A stretch of 64,000 bases of DNA from assembly GCA_910577675.1 (NCBI GenBank), contig CAJTOR010000002.1:132146-196145 (forward strand), written 5' to 3'. The notes under the pieces are model-generated. The model was not told where the DNA came from and made no database searches. It worked only from the letters and a program-made list of their open reading frames with translations. This DNA is from an uncultured Lachnospiraceae bacterium (lineage in GTDB: Bacteria > Bacillota > Clostridia > Lachnospirales > Lachnospiraceae). How positions within the stretch are numbered: the first letter of the stretch is position 1; every line of letters starts with the position of its first letter. Position numbers and translations under genes: made by a program. This document shows positions 17,108 through 26,318 of this stretch, in pieces.

Positions 17108-17881
17108 ATGGGCTATCGATATGAAACGCATCTGCATACGAAGGAGGTGAGCGCCTGCGGCCACACGCCAGCAAAAGACTACATAAAGTTTTATATGGAT
17201 CGCGGTTATGACGGCATTATATTTACTGACCATTTTTTTAACGGGAACAGTGCCGTGCCGCGAAATCTTCCATGGGAGGAACGCATTGATGCCTTTTGCC
17301 GCGGGTATGAACTCGCAAAAGAAGAGGGGGATAGGGCAGGGTTTTCGGTGTTCTTTGGCTGGGAGTTTAATTTTGAGGGGGACGAGTACCTGACATACGG
17401 GCTCGATAAGGCGTGGCTTAAAGCAAATCCCGAGATTATGCAGGATACAAGACAGGCTTACTATAAACGGGTGCGGGATGCCGGCGGGCTGGTGGTGCAG
17501 GCGCATCCGTTCCGCGAGCGGGGGTATCTGAATGCAGTGAGGCTGAATCCTTACTTTGTCGATGCGGTGGAGTATATCAATATCGGGAACGAGCCATATA
17601 TGGACGAACTGGTGCCGCAATATGCGGATGCATACCATCTTCCAATGACCGGGGGGACGGATATGCACAATATTGAATGGGGGCAGACACCTTCCGGTAT
17701 CGAAACTGAAAAAAAATTAAGCAGTATAAGGGATTATGTTGAACTGGTTCGGTCAGGCACTGGGTTTTCGCCAATTTTCGTAAAAGACCGCAAGCAAAAG
17801 CCGATGGGGGAGGATAAGCTCACAATACTCAAATATGGAAGGGATGGAAAATTCAGCCTGTGTTTTGATGGTGAGGTATGA
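17108..17881 (+). CDS. PHP domain protein
   Basis: A 257-residue putative metal-dependent phosphoesterase. It has the PHP motifs ETHLHTKEVSACG, IIFTDHFF, FFGWEFNF, VVQAHPFRERG and TGGTDMHN. Unlike the PHP protein at 9912 it keeps the insertion pattern of PHP-associated hydrolases of uncertain substrate. The start MGYRYETH follows GAAGAAGG; the frame continues upstream into the 6S terminator, which cannot be coding. It may be transcribed from read-through of the 6S region or from an unseen promoter. Confidence 0.82.
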   Translation: MGYRYETHLHTKEVSACGHTPAKDYIKFYMDRGYDGIIFTDHFFNGNSAVPRNLPWEERIDAFCRGYELAKEEGDRAGFSVFFGWEFNFEGDEYLTYGLDKAWLKANPEIMQDTRQAYYKRVRDAGGLVVQAHPFRERGYLNAVRLNPYFVDAVEYINIGNEPYMDELVPQYADAYHLPMTGGTDMHNIEWGQTPSGIETEKKLSSIRDYVELVRSGTGFSPIFVKDRKQKPMGEDKLTILKYGRDGKFSLCFDGEV

Positions 17882-17938
17882 AAGGATATTTAGGGCGCAA
17901 AAAAATTAACGAATACGTTTGAGTTAAGAAAGTAGCAA

Positions 17939-17967
17939 TTGCATAAATGGCGAAAATATGTTATACT
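17939..17967 (+). promoter_or_regulatory. Promoter of the second HD-GYP gene
   Basis: TTGCAT (17939-17944), 17 bases, TATACT (17962-17967). Confidence 0.6.
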
Positions 17968-18022
17968 GGATGTAAGTAGCAAAGTTTTGCGTAAGACATT
18001 TCCCAGGACAGGAGGGGATGGG

Positions 18023-19099
18023 GTGGACAACAGAGAAATAAAAAGGGTTACGATCAGTGAGGCAGCACCAGGTATGATTACGGCGCAGGACATTTACTCC
18101 AGGACGGATCAGTTGATTTTAATCAAAGATACCGTGCTTGGCGCGGATTCGATTGCGAAGCTGATGCTTTACTCAGTGGGCGGTGTTTGGGTTTATGCTA
18201 AAGAAGGACAGGAGCAAAAGGACGACGTTTACACACAGACGCTGCGCAAGGGGACGGACTTTCTTGAGTTTAAGGGTATTTACTCAAATACTGTAAAGGC
18301 AGTGCAGTACACGTTAGAGCAGATTGTGCTTGGCTCGGCAGAGATTGACCCTGAGCTTCTGTTTCTTGACGTGAAATCCATGATCGGCGGGGCGAGGAGC
18401 AATGCGCATATTTTTAATATGCTGCACTGTATCCGCGATTGCGATGACATGGTATTTGAGCACTCGGTCAATGTGGCGCTTATCTGCAATGTCTTTGGGG
18501 ACTGGATGCATCTTGATGAGGGGGACAAGCAGGTGCTGACGGTTGCAGGGCTTTTACATGATGCAGGGAAACTCCTTATTCCGCCGCGCATCCTGAACAA
18601 GCCGGGAAGGCTTACCGATGAGGAATTTGATATTGCGAAGATGCATGCGGAGAGCGGATATGAGATCCTAAAGGGCGCGAAGATCGATGACAGGATTAAG
18701 AGGGCAGCTCTCGACCACCATGAGCGCTATGATGGTTCGGGCTATCCGGCGGGCAAGGCGGGCAACGAGATTGATATTATCTCCAGCATTGTCGGCATAG
18801 CGGATGTATATGACGCGATGACAAGCAGGAGGGCTTACCGCGGTGCATTCTGCCCGTTCGATGTGATCCGGATTTTTGAGGAGGAGGGCATGAACCTCTT
18901 TAACCCGCAATATCTCCTGCCTCTATTGGGGAAGATGGCGGAAACATATATTCATCACACGGTACAGCTTTCGGATGGGGACCGGGGGGAGGTTGTAATG
19001 ATCCATCAACAGTCGCTCGCCTCGCCGGTTGTGCGCGTGGACAATACATTTATTGATCTGGCGAAAAGTGATGCGCTAAAGATTGATGCAGTCTTGTGA
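18023..19099 (+). CDS. HD-GYP domain c-di-GMP phosphodiesterase
   Basis: A 358-residue paralogue of the protein at 13057. It has the same N-terminal DUF3391-like module (ISEAAPGMITAQDIYS) and an HD-GYP domain with LLHDAGKLLIPP (HD near residue 179) and DHHERYDGSGYPAG, then GIADVYDAMTSRRAY. Catalytic residues are intact. The start is taken as the GTG at 18023 because CAGGAGGGGA lies just before it; the in-frame TTG further upstream falls in the promoter. It is a single gene with its own promoter and a terminator that overlaps its stop codon. Confidence 0.9.
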   Translation: MDNREIKRVTISEAAPGMITAQDIYSRTDQLILIKDTVLGADSIAKLMLYSVGGVWVYAKEGQEQKDDVYTQTLRKGTDFLEFKGIYSNTVKAVQYTLEQIVLGSAEIDPELLFLDVKSMIGGARSNAHIFNMLHCIRDCDDMVFEHSVNVALICNVFGDWMHLDEGDKQVLTVAGLLHDAGKLLIPPRILNKPGRLTDEEFDIAKMHAESGYEILKGAKIDDRIKRAALDHHERYDGSGYPAGKAGNEIDIISSIVGIADVYDAMTSRRAYRGAFCPFDVIRIFEEEGMNLFNPQYLLPLLGKMAETYIHHTVQLSDGDRGEVVMIHQQSLASPVVRVDNTFIDLAKSDALKIDAVL

Positions 19100-19116
19100 A
19101 AGGCTGCATCTTCTTT
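19085..19116 (+). terminator. Terminator overlapping the HD-GYP stop codon
   Basis: GATGCAG (19085-19091) pairs with CTGCATC (19104-19110), followed by TTCTTTTT. Confidence 0.82.
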
Positions 19117-19203
19117 TTGCAGGGCAGCAAAACAGCGGAGGTTTCTTTTTTGGGCTATCGGTACTAGAAGTACACAAAAATTTATAAATCAGGAGATAAT
19201 TCA

Positions 19204-19695
19204 ATGGAATCGAGAGCGGAGAAGGCGGGAGAACTTTTTATGGAGGGCTGCAATTGTGCGCAGGCAGTCTTTGTGACTTATGCGGATTTATATGGATTTG
19301 ACCGGGCAACGGCGATGAGGGTTGCGGCATCGTTTGGCGCGGGTATGGGACGTATGCGCGAGGTCTGCGGTGCGGTTTCTGGTATGTTTTTGGTAGCGGG
19401 GATGGAAACGGGGGCAACACAGGGGCGTGACCAGGAGGGAAAGCGCCGCAACTATGAGGTGGTGCAGCAGCTTGCCGCGCGGTTTAAAGAGGAGTATGGT
19501 TCCATTATCTGCCGGGAATTGCTGGGGCTTGATAAAAGGGAGCTTACCGGAAAGGAGAGGGAGCAGATGCTAGGGACAACACCCCAGGCGCGCACGGCAG
19601 AATATTATAAAAGGCGTCCATGTAAGGAGCAGATTATCCGGGCAGCAAAAATTTTGGAGGAAACGATTTTAAAAGATCGTTTTCCTGATTCCTAA
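19204..19695 (+). CDS. C_GCAxxG_C_C family protein
   Basis: A 163-residue cytosolic protein of the family defined by spaced cysteines. Visible are EGCNCAQAV, the GAGMGRMREVCGAVSGMFL core and a later ICRELLG with a C-terminal RRPCKEQI. The family often carries a putative metal or redox site and sits next to electron-transfer genes in anaerobes; its activity is not established. The start follows AGGAGATAATTC. It is a single gene here, between an HD-GYP terminator and an amino acid transporter promoter. Confidence 0.88.
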   Translation: MESRAEKAGELFMEGCNCAQAVFVTYADLYGFDRATAMRVAASFGAGMGRMREVCGAVSGMFLVAGMETGATQGRDQEGKRRNYEVVQQLAARFKEEYGSIICRELLGLDKRELTGKEREQMLGTTPQARTAEYYKRRPCKEQIIRAAKILEETILKDRFPDS

Positions 19696-19772
19696 GCGTA
19701 GAGCAGCATATGGATAATTTCTTTTGATAAGAAATTTAGGTTTAACCAGGCAGATCTTAAAATATGTGGATA

Positions 19773-19848
19773 TTGCAATTTGAAAGGGAATATGATAGAA
19801 TAGAACACCAGTACGGCGGGCGGGACGAACGTCCTATCCGCTGTTTTT
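19773..19848 (+). promoter_or_regulatory. Promoter and leader hairpin of the amino acid ABC operon
   Basis: TTGCAA (19773-19778), 17 bases, TAGAAT (19796-19801). The leader then folds as a bulged hairpin (GCGG and GGAC at 19816-19826 with GTCC and CCGC at 19831-19841), followed by TGTTTTT. This could be an attenuator, but no known riboswitch core is visible. Confidence 0.5.
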
Positions 19849-19881
19849 ATCTGGAAAACAGGAACAAAGAGGGTATCAGAC

Positions 19882-20577
19882 ATGAGTGAACGCACAATAC
19901 ATATCCTGACGGATTCTTTTTGGAAAATATTACTGCCCGGGCTTAAGGTAACGCTCCCGCTTACAGCAATTGCCTTTGCAATGGCACTTGTGATCGCCAT
20001 TTTTGTGGCGCTTATCCAGTTTGCAAATGTGAAAGTATTAAAGCAGATTGCGAGAGTGTATATCTGGGTTATACGCGGAACACCGCTGATTGTGCAGCTT
20101 TATCTTGTATTCTACGGGATTTCGGGGCTTGGATATCTGATTAATCCCTTTGTCTGCGCTGCATTTGTGCTGGCAATCAACGAGGGGGCATACTGCGCGG
20201 AAACAATGCGCGCCGCCCTTGAGGCGGTTCCGGTCGGGCAGCTTGAGGCAGGATACTGTGCCGGGATGAAATACCATCAGATAATCCGCCGGATTGTGCT
20301 GCCGCAGGCAATGCGCACCGCGTTTCCGCCTCTCTCGAATTCCCTGCTTTCGATGATGAAAGACACCTCCCTTGTCGCAAGCATCACGGTGGCAGAAATG
20401 TTTATGGCGGCGCAGCGCATTGTGGCGAGAACCTATGAGCCGCTGCTTGTCTACACGGAAGTGGCATTAATGTATCTGGCTTTTTCGACCGTGCTTACCT
20501 GGTTGCAGCATCTTGGCGAAAAGCGCTTAAACCGCTACCGGGGTGCGAAGAAGGCTGCGCCGCGCCAGGGCATGTAA
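19882..20577 (+). CDS. Polar amino acid ABC transporter permease
   Basis: A 231-residue membrane permease of the His/Glu/Gln/Arg/opine family (TIGR01726 type). It has about five helices and the EAA loop that docks the ATPase, visible as EAVPVGQLEAGYCAGM. The N-terminal LPGLKVTLPLTAIAFAMAL and VIRGTPLIVQLYLVFYG are diagnostic. The start follows AAAGAGGG. The ATPase is 95 bases downstream and the binding protein follows; together they form a complete importer. Similarity to TcyB-type cystine systems is a guess; the substrate is not determined. Confidence 0.92.
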   Translation: MSERTIHILTDSFWKILLPGLKVTLPLTAIAFAMALVIAIFVALIQFANVKVLKQIARVYIWVIRGTPLIVQLYLVFYGISGLGYLINPFVCAAFVLAINEGAYCAETMRAALEAVPVGQLEAGYCAGMKYHQIIRRIVLPQAMRTAFPPLSNSLLSMMKDTSLVASITVAEMFMAAQRIVARTYEPLLVYTEVALMYLAFSTVLTWLQHLGEKRLNRYRGAKKAAPRQGM

Positions 20578-20672
20578 ATGTATGGGACTTTTATAAGGAT
20601 GCGGGAAATTTTCGGGCTGTACGGACAGAAAATTTGTCTTTAAAGGGAAAACCTGGGAGAGGGGGCGTGGAT

Positions 20673-21407
20673 ATGAGTATGCTTGCAATTAAAGGCATAC
20701 ACAAGGATTTTGGGGAGGGTGAGGTTTTAAAGGGCGTTGACCTGAGCGTGGAAAAGGGCGATGTGATTGCGATTTTAGGTCCGAGCGGCTCGGGCAAAAC
20801 AACATTGCTGCGGTGTATGAATTTTCTGGAGACCGCGGACGGGGGAACGATGTGCTTTGACGGGGAGGAATTTACATTTGGGCGTATCAAAAAAAAGGAT
20901 ATTGCCAGACTACGCAAAAAGACGGCTTTTGTTTTTCAGAATTACAACCTCTTCCTCAATAAGACGGCGCTGCAAAATGTGACCGAGGGGCTTATTGTAG
21001 CCAGGAAAATGCCAAGAGCCAAGGCGGTTGCCATCGGGCATAAAATGCTTGATAAGGTCGGGCTTTCCGACCGGTATGACTATTATCCCCATCAGCTTTC
21101 CGGCGGGCAGCAGCAGCGCGTGGCGATCGCGCGGGCGATTGCAACGGAGCCGGAAATAATATATTTTGACGAGCCGACATCGGCACTTGACCCGGAACTG
21201 ACCGGTGAGGTGCTTGAGGTGATGCGCCAGTTGGCAGGCGATGGGATGACCATGCTCGTGGTCACACATGAGCTTGACTTTGCAAAAACCGTGTCCAACA
21301 AAGTGATCTTTATGGAGGGCGGCGCGGTGGTGGAGCAGGGGAGCGCCGGGGAAATTTTTGAGAGTCCCAAGCAGGAGAGGACAAGGGAATTTCTGCGCCT
21401 GGTATAA
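20673..21407 (+). CDS. Amino acid ABC transporter ATP-binding protein
   Basis: A 244-residue ATPase of the polar amino acid uptake family. Walker A GPSGSGKTT, Q-loop FVFQNYNLF, signature LSGGQQQRVAIARAI, Walker B IIYFDEPTSALDPE and the switch His in VVTHELDFA are all present. The start MSMLAIKGIHKDFG follows GAGGGGGCGTGG; the upstream extension is in frame but lacks homology. It energises import with the permease at 19882 and the lipoprotein at 21609. Confidence 0.95.
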   Translation: MSMLAIKGIHKDFGEGEVLKGVDLSVEKGDVIAILGPSGSGKTTLLRCMNFLETADGGTMCFDGEEFTFGRIKKKDIARLRKKTAFVFQNYNLFLNKTALQNVTEGLIVARKMPRAKAVAIGHKMLDKVGLSDRYDYYPHQLSGGQQQRVAIARAIATEPEIIYFDEPTSALDPELTGEVLEVMRQLAGDGMTMLVVTHELDFAKTVSNKVIFMEGGAVVEQGSAGEIFESPKQERTREFLRLV

Positions 21408-21608
21408 AGACGAAGTAAAACCTGCGGTCTGGAAAGTTTAATTTGGTTTGGCCGAAGACTGGAGCCGTGGGATTGTGCGGAGTTTGCCAGGTATTGTGCC
21501 AAATATGGTGTTTTCGCTGACATGGCGTGTGGCAGCGGCAAAATAAAGAAAACGGAATAGAATAGTATTGGTAAAGTGAAAAATTGGAAAAATTTTGGAG
21601 GTGCAACA

Positions 21609-22418
21609 ATGACAAAGAATAGAAAAATTACCCTTGTGCTCGCGGCGGTTTTGCTGTTGATTTTCTGTATTCCGGCGGGCTGCGGGAAGAAGGAAGAGGC
21701 GGGTAAGGATCTGCTTGCGCGCATTAAGGAAAAGGGAGAGATTGTGATAGCGATGGAGGGAACCTGGGCTCCGTGGACATATCATGACGAGAATGATAAG
21801 CTGGTCGGTTTTGATACGGAGGTGGGAGAAGCGATCGCCGAAATCCTTGGCGTGAAGGCAGTATTTGTAGAGGGCGAGTGGGACGGATTGCTTGCGGGGC
21901 TTGAGGTTGGCCGCTATGACCTGATGATTAACGGCGTGGAGATCACGGATGAGCGCAGTGAAAAATATGATTTTACCGATGCTTATGCCTATATCCGCAC
22001 GGCGCTGATTGTGGGCAGTGACAACAATGAAATCACCTCGTTTGAGGATCTGGATGGAAAGACAACGGCAAACAGTATCAACAGCACCTACATGTATCTG
22101 GCAGAAGAATATGGCGCGACCGTGCTGGGCGTGGATACTCTTGACCAGACGCTTGACATGGTGCTTTCCGGGCGCGCGGATGCAACATTAAACGCGGAAT
22201 TATCTTTTGATGATTATATGAAGGTGCATCCGGATGCGGCGCTCAAAGTGGCTGCGCTCACCGAGGAAGCCTCCCATGTGGCAATCCCGGTGCGCAAGGG
22301 TGACGACAGCAAAACCCTTCGCGAAGCGGTGAACGAGGCGATCGAAGAACTTCGCGGGAACGGGAAACTTGCCGAGATTTCCGAAAAATATTTTGGGAAG
22401 GATATTACTAAGCAGTAA
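21609..22418 (+). CDS. Amino acid ABC transporter substrate-binding lipoprotein
   Basis: A 269-residue extracellular solute-binding protein (SBP_bac_3 fold). The signal peptide ends in the lipobox IPAGC, so the mature protein is lipid-anchored on the outer face of the membrane. Ligand-binding features include AMEGTWAPWTY near the N-lobe, VGFDTEVGEAIAE, and the ERSEKYDFTDAY segment. The start follows TTGGAGGTGCAACA. It is about 200 bases after the ATPase gene, which may allow separate and higher expression of the binding protein, as is common. Confidence 0.93.
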   Translation: MTKNRKITLVLAAVLLLIFCIPAGCGKKEEAGKDLLARIKEKGEIVIAMEGTWAPWTYHDENDKLVGFDTEVGEAIAEILGVKAVFVEGEWDGLLAGLEVGRYDLMINGVEITDERSEKYDFTDAYAYIRTALIVGSDNNEITSFEDLDGKTTANSINSTYMYLAEEYGATVLGVDTLDQTLDMVLSGRADATLNAELSFDDYMKVHPDAALKVAALTEEASHVAIPVRKGDDSKTLREAVNEAIEELRGNGKLAEISEKYFGKDITKQ

Positions 22419-22534
22419 TATTTGATATTTCCAATACAGAAAATTTTATAGCGGGTTTTGTAGCTGCCCGGATTTTGGTGGGAAGGAAATTTAAGTCTTC
22501 TTTCCGACAGAGTCCGGGTAAGTATCTGAGGAAA

Positions 22535-23614
22535 TTATATCCCCTCCCCGTTAAATTCCGGGATAAAACTTTCCACCGCTGTTTCCCCCTCCTGGATAAA
22601 AGCGTTTTCCACACCAAGTTTGATCGCGTAATCAACCACCTCGTCATATTCAGCCTGGGTGATTTTGCGGTTCAGCTCGGGGAAAGCGCCAAGGTTTTTG
22701 GCGATTGGCGTATACTGGTTTAGGATTGAGAGATAGATTCTATCGCCGTAGGTTTTATAAAGGAAGCGGATTATTTTTTTCGAGTCGAAAACCGCGCCCG
22801 GCAAAACCAGATGGCGCACAATGATACCACGCGTCATAAGACAGGTTTCGCTTTCGGACAGGTCAATTTCATCCGCTGCAGCCACGGGAGCCTGCATTGT
22901 CGGATAATTCGTTGAAGGTTCCTGCATTGAAACAGGAAAAACAAGCTGTGGTGCGGCTTTCTGTGCCGCAGGGAGTTGCATTTTTGGAACTTGTGGTGAA
23001 GGAAACTGTATCGCAGAAAACTTCGCTTCGCCAACCTGCCGGAACATCTCCGCAATGTTTTCTGCCGCGTGCACTGCATAATCGGGCGCAGCAGAGTAGC
23101 GCCCGGATAGAGTTCCTGACCAGTATTTAAAATCTGGAAGGTACACATCGATATAGCCCTCAAGCATTTTTAAAGTATCCAGAGTTTCGTAATTCCCGGT
23201 ATTGTAGACAACGGGAAGGGTAAGCCCCTCATCCTTAGCCTTAGAAAGTGCGGCGATAATGGATGGAACATAATGTGTCGGTGTGACAAGGTTGATATTT
23301 GCGGCACCCTTTTCCTGCAAATTAAGAAAAATTTCCGCAAGCCAAGAAGGAGTGATTTCTTTGCCGGAAAGTCCGAGCGCGATATCATGGTTCTGACAGT
23401 GGACACAGCGCAGCGAACATCCGGAAAAAAATATGGTTCCGGAGCCGCCCGCCCCGCTGATGCATGGTTCTTCCCAATAGTGCAGCGCAGCGCGCGCCGC
23501 AAACAATCCATCCGGCATACCGCAGTAGCCCGTTTTTTCTGAGCGGTTAATCCCACATTGGCGGTGGCAGAGCAAACAATTATTATAATATGATGAAAGC
23601 TTTGTTGTATCCAT
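22535..23614 (-). CDS. Radical SAM protein, PflX/PflA-like, with insert
   Basis: A 359-residue radical SAM enzyme of the PflX (COG1313) type. An N-terminal Cys-rich segment (CLLCHRQCG, then GYCGM) precedes the 4Fe-4S/SAM motif FSGCSLRCVHCQN (Cys66, Cys70, Cys73). Family landmarks YIDVYLPDFKYW and MTRGIIVRHLVLPG are present. Between them, residues about 197-258 are a Pro/Gln/Ala-rich insert absent from ordinary members, which join VGE almost directly to the MTRG segment. The start follows AGGGA. It is a single minus-strand gene. Its substrate is unknown; activation of a glycyl-radical-like protein is only a family-based guess. Confidence 0.85.
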   Translation of the reverse strand: MDTTKLSSYYNNCLLCHRQCGINRSEKTGYCGMPDGLFAARAALHYWEEPCISGAGGSGTIFFSGCSLRCVHCQNHDIALGLSGKEITPSWLAEIFLNLQEKGAANINLVTPTHYVPSIIAALSKAKDEGLTLPVVYNTGNYETLDTLKMLEGYIDVYLPDFKYWSGTLSGRYSAAPDYAVHAAENIAEMFRQVGEAKFSAIQFPSPQVPKMQLPAAQKAAPQLVFPVSMQEPSTNYPTMQAPVAAADEIDLSESETCLMTRGIIVRHLVLPGAVFDSKKIIRFLYKTYGDRIYLSILNQYTPIAKNLGAFPELNRKITQAEYDEVVDYAIKLGVENAFIQEGETAVESFIPEFNGEGI

Positions 23615-23678
23615 AAGAATTCCCTGTTAATACCATTTGATTTGCAATATTATAAGCTGAATTTATAATAAAACTTCG

Positions 23679-24371
23679 TTACTTTTTGATTAAAAAGTAC
23701 TGTATCGTCGAGCCCACGGTTTCCTTTTTGTCGATTATAAAGTGGGTATCAAGTATAGTTTCAAATTCTTCTACCGATAAATTAAATCGATCCTTCCTGC
23801 CGAGATATTCTTCTATCAGCTTTGTAATTTCGAATTCGGGACTTCCAATATTTGGAATATCAAGGACGAATCTCCCATTAGATTTCATAATGCGGGAAAA
23901 TTCTGCAACTGCCCGGCATACAAAATCCTTTTCAAAATATTCCAGAGAGCCTATGCACTCACCAATATCAAAAAACGATGCATCGAATGGTGTTTCATGC
24001 ATACTGCAACAACATAGATCACCGATGGTCAGTTGATTTTTTTCCACATATCCCCGTAGCAATTCAATTGTTTTGCTGCTGATATCGACTCCATAATATG
24101 TAGATGCCCAATTCTTATAGCCTGCAAACATCAAATTTAGGCAGCACCCTAAGTCAATAAATTTCATACCGGCTTTTGGGGCAAGATACTCGACAATCTC
24201 TTTACGGGCACTATCGGAAGGTGTTTCGTTCATCCGAGTCTGTTCAAACAAAGGATAATAGGGGTGATTCGTAATGTGAGGGGGCAAGTTTTCATATGAA
24301 TCAATTCCCTTTTTTCCAAGGTCAATACCTTCGTCATACGATTTTGCAATTAAATCCAAATGTTCTTTCAT
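23679..24371 (-). CDS. Class I SAM-dependent methyltransferase
   Basis: A 230-residue cytosolic methyltransferase of Methyltransf_11/25 type. Motif I is KFIDLGCCLNL (a Cys-rich variant of DLGCGxG), followed by YYGVDISSKTIE (motif II acid), then CCSMHETPFDASFFDIG and FVLDIPNIGSPE. The N-terminal 60 residues are unusual (YDEGIDLGKKGIDSYENLPP). The start MKEHLDLIAK is fixed by GGAGG eight bases upstream. It is a single gene with no biosynthetic neighbours, so the substrate is unknown. Confidence 0.8.
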   Translation of the reverse strand: MKEHLDLIAKSYDEGIDLGKKGIDSYENLPPHITNHPYYPLFEQTRMNETPSDSARKEIVEYLAPKAGMKFIDLGCCLNLMFAGYKNWASTYYGVDISSKTIELLRGYVEKNQLTIGDLCCCSMHETPFDASFFDIGECIGSLEYFEKDFVCRAVAEFSRIMKSNGRFVLDIPNIGSPEFEITKLIEEYLGRKDRFNLSVEEFETILDTHFIIDKKETVGSTIQYFLIKK

Positions 24372-24409
24372 TATTATTACCTCCACAATCTCTGTTTTTT
24401 AACTATGTA

Positions 24410-24444
24410 CAAAACTATATAAATCCAGAATTTATACAGTTTTG
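24410..24444. repeat. Inverted repeat upstream of the methyltransferase gene
   Basis: The arms 24410-24424 (CAAAACTATATAAAT) and 24430-24444 (ATTTATACAGTTTTG) are complementary except at one position, around a 5-base loop. It lies about 40 bases upstream of the methyltransferase start, so it may be its operator. It is not followed by a T-run on either strand. Confidence 0.6.
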
Positions 24445-24629
24445 CGAGGTATGACAAACCTCTTCATCACTCAGATTCCTGACAGGTTGAAAATTTTCTC
24501 TTTATATACCTTTCATTTCCTTTGGCTGATCGAATAAAGTTATTATATAACAAAAAAGAAGAATGTGAAAGCGCAAATTAAACGCAGTTTACCAGTTTTT
24601 TGCTGCAATTGACATTTGGATTTGCCCTG

Positions 24630-25433
24630 TTATGAAATTGGGGGCAAAACCTTGCGGTATTGCGATGGGGTCATATGGTAACAGGCAAGGAAATTGCGGT
24701 TAAATGTCTTCTGGCTCTCAAAGCCTGCCTCCTGCCAGATATCCGTAATGCGAAGAGCGGTATCTTTTAGCTGTCTGGCAGCAAAATCAAGCCGGAGCCT
24801 GTTGATATATTCGTAAAAGCTGCAATTTAGTTTTTCTGCAAATACCCTGGAAATATAGTACTTATTAAAGTGCAGCTTTTTTGCCAGAAGGTCGAAGGAG
24901 AGCGGTTCTTTAAAATGCAGGGAAATATAGCTGATAATCCGGTGGACGATATCGGTATCCCCGCGGTCATCTCTTACAGTCAGGGGAGTTTCGGAAAGCA
25001 GGCAGGTTAGGATTAAGTTAAGCCAGGCAGCCGAGGTTGCGGGGGAGGAGCCTGACGCGTACAAAAGCATCCGCTCAAAAGCGAGGGGAATATCCTTTTC
25101 ATATGGCGGGATATCAGTTCCCGCATCAAAAAATGGGGACTTTGGTTCGTGGCTGTGGAGCAGGTGATAGTATTCCTTTGCGTGGGTGGGTGCAAAAATG
25201 CATATGATGGCAAGGCAGGAGTGGGCGCAGGAATAACTGTGGATCAGATTGGGGAAGGAAAGCGCCACATCATGCTTTTTTAAAATGCGCGAGTGGTTTT
25301 GTACCGTCACATGAAGTTCCCCCTCTTTTATAAAAATAATCTCCACGGCATCATGCAGATGTGCGGGGAAGGTGATATCTTTGCTAAGAAAGCATTCGAA
25401 TCGACTCTGCTTATTTTCGTAGAAAGGCGGCAT
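24630..25433 (-). CDS. AraC family transcriptional regulator
   Basis: A 267-residue regulator. An N-terminal cupin-like sensor (HLHDAVEIIFIKEGELHV) precedes a linker and the double helix-turn-helix (about 165-265), with FNKYYISRVFAEKLNCSFYEYINRLRL and the closing AGFESQKTFNRNFLACYHMTPSQYRK. The start follows GGAGGAAATCACG. It is divergent from the ThuA/oxidoreductase/GH8 set, so it probably activates that glycan locus in response to a sugar (inference from position). Confidence 0.9.
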   Translation of the reverse strand: MPPFYENKQSRFECFLSKDITFPAHLHDAVEIIFIKEGELHVTVQNHSRILKKHDVALSFPNLIHSYSCAHSCLAIICIFAPTHAKEYYHLLHSHEPKSPFFDAGTDIPPYEKDIPLAFERMLLYASGSSPATSAAWLNLILTCLLSETPLTVRDDRGDTDIVHRIISYISLHFKEPLSFDLLAKKLHFNKYYISRVFAEKLNCSFYEYINRLRLDFAARQLKDTALRITDIWQEAGFESQKTFNRNFLACYHMTPSQYRKVLPPIS

Positions 25434-25585
25434 CGTGATTTCCTCCGGATTATACTGTGCAATCTATGACTTATTTTCTTGGTGCTATGACAATCATTTT
25501 ACCGGAAAACCTGATATACTGCAAGCAGAAAATAATTCGGTTGCGGCATATGGGCGTTTTAAACGCCCCGCAAGAAGGAGTTATT

Positions 25586-26305
25586 ATGGAGTCAAGGGGA
25601 AACGCGCTGATATTTTATGGGGGATGGGACGGGCACGAACCGGAGGCAGTAGCGAAAAGATTTCAGAAAATGCTTGAAAAACATGGGTACCACTGTGAGG
25701 TGTGCGAGGGACAGGATATGCTTTCTGACAGGGAAAGGCTAATGCAGATGGATTTGATTGTCCCGTGCTTTACCATGGGGGAGATCAAGGCAGAATACTG
25801 TTATAATATCCGGTATGCCGTGGCGGCAGGGTGCGGTATAGCAGGGTGCCACGGGGGGATGTGCGATGCGTTCCGCCAGGATGTGGAATGGCAATTTATG
25901 ACTGGAGGACAATGGGTCAGCCACCCGGGCGGGGACGGGGTGGATTACACCGTTAATATCGTAAAGGGCTCCGGCCCGATTGTGGAGGGGCTTTCTGATT
26001 TTGCCGTGTGCAGTGAACAGTATTACCTGCATGTGGACCCGGCGGTGGAAGTGCTTGCGACCACCCGCTTCCCTGTGGTGGACGGCTGCCATACATCCAA
26101 CAAACCGGTGGATATGCCGGTGGCATGGACAAAGTTCTGGGGAAATGGCAGGGTATTTTACTGTTCTCTCGGACATCATGACGATGTATTTGAAAAATCC
26201 CCGTCCGCGGCGGTTCTGATGGAGAGGGGATTGATCTGGGCGGAGGGCAAAGCACGCGCTATGGAGCTTGGCCTATCACAAAAAAACTATCTTGATCTGG
26301 TTTAG
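25586..26305 (+). CDS. ThuA-like domain protein
   Basis: A 239-residue glutamine-amidotransferase-like protein of the ThuA (trehalose utilisation) family. ALIFYGGWDGHEP opens the fold, GCGIAGCHGGMCDAF replaces the nucleophile elbow, and GRVFYCSLGHHDDVF is the family C-terminal signature. The start MESRGNALIFYGG follows AAGGAG; the frame extends upstream across the AraC intergenic region and is ignored. It is followed 13 bases later by a Gfo/Idh/MocA oxidoreductase. ThuA proteins are often found with such enzymes in disaccharide keto-sugar pathways; the exact reaction is unknown. Confidence 0.87.
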   Translation: MESRGNALIFYGGWDGHEPEAVAKRFQKMLEKHGYHCEVCEGQDMLSDRERLMQMDLIVPCFTMGEIKAEYCYNIRYAVAAGCGIAGCHGGMCDAFRQDVEWQFMTGGQWVSHPGGDGVDYTVNIVKGSGPIVEGLSDFAVCSEQYYLHVDPAVEVLATTRFPVVDGCHTSNKPVDMPVAWTKFWGNGRVFYCSLGHHDDVFEKSPSAAVLMERGLIWAEGKARAMELGLSQKNYLDLV

Positions 26306-26318
26306 AGGGGGGCACTTT

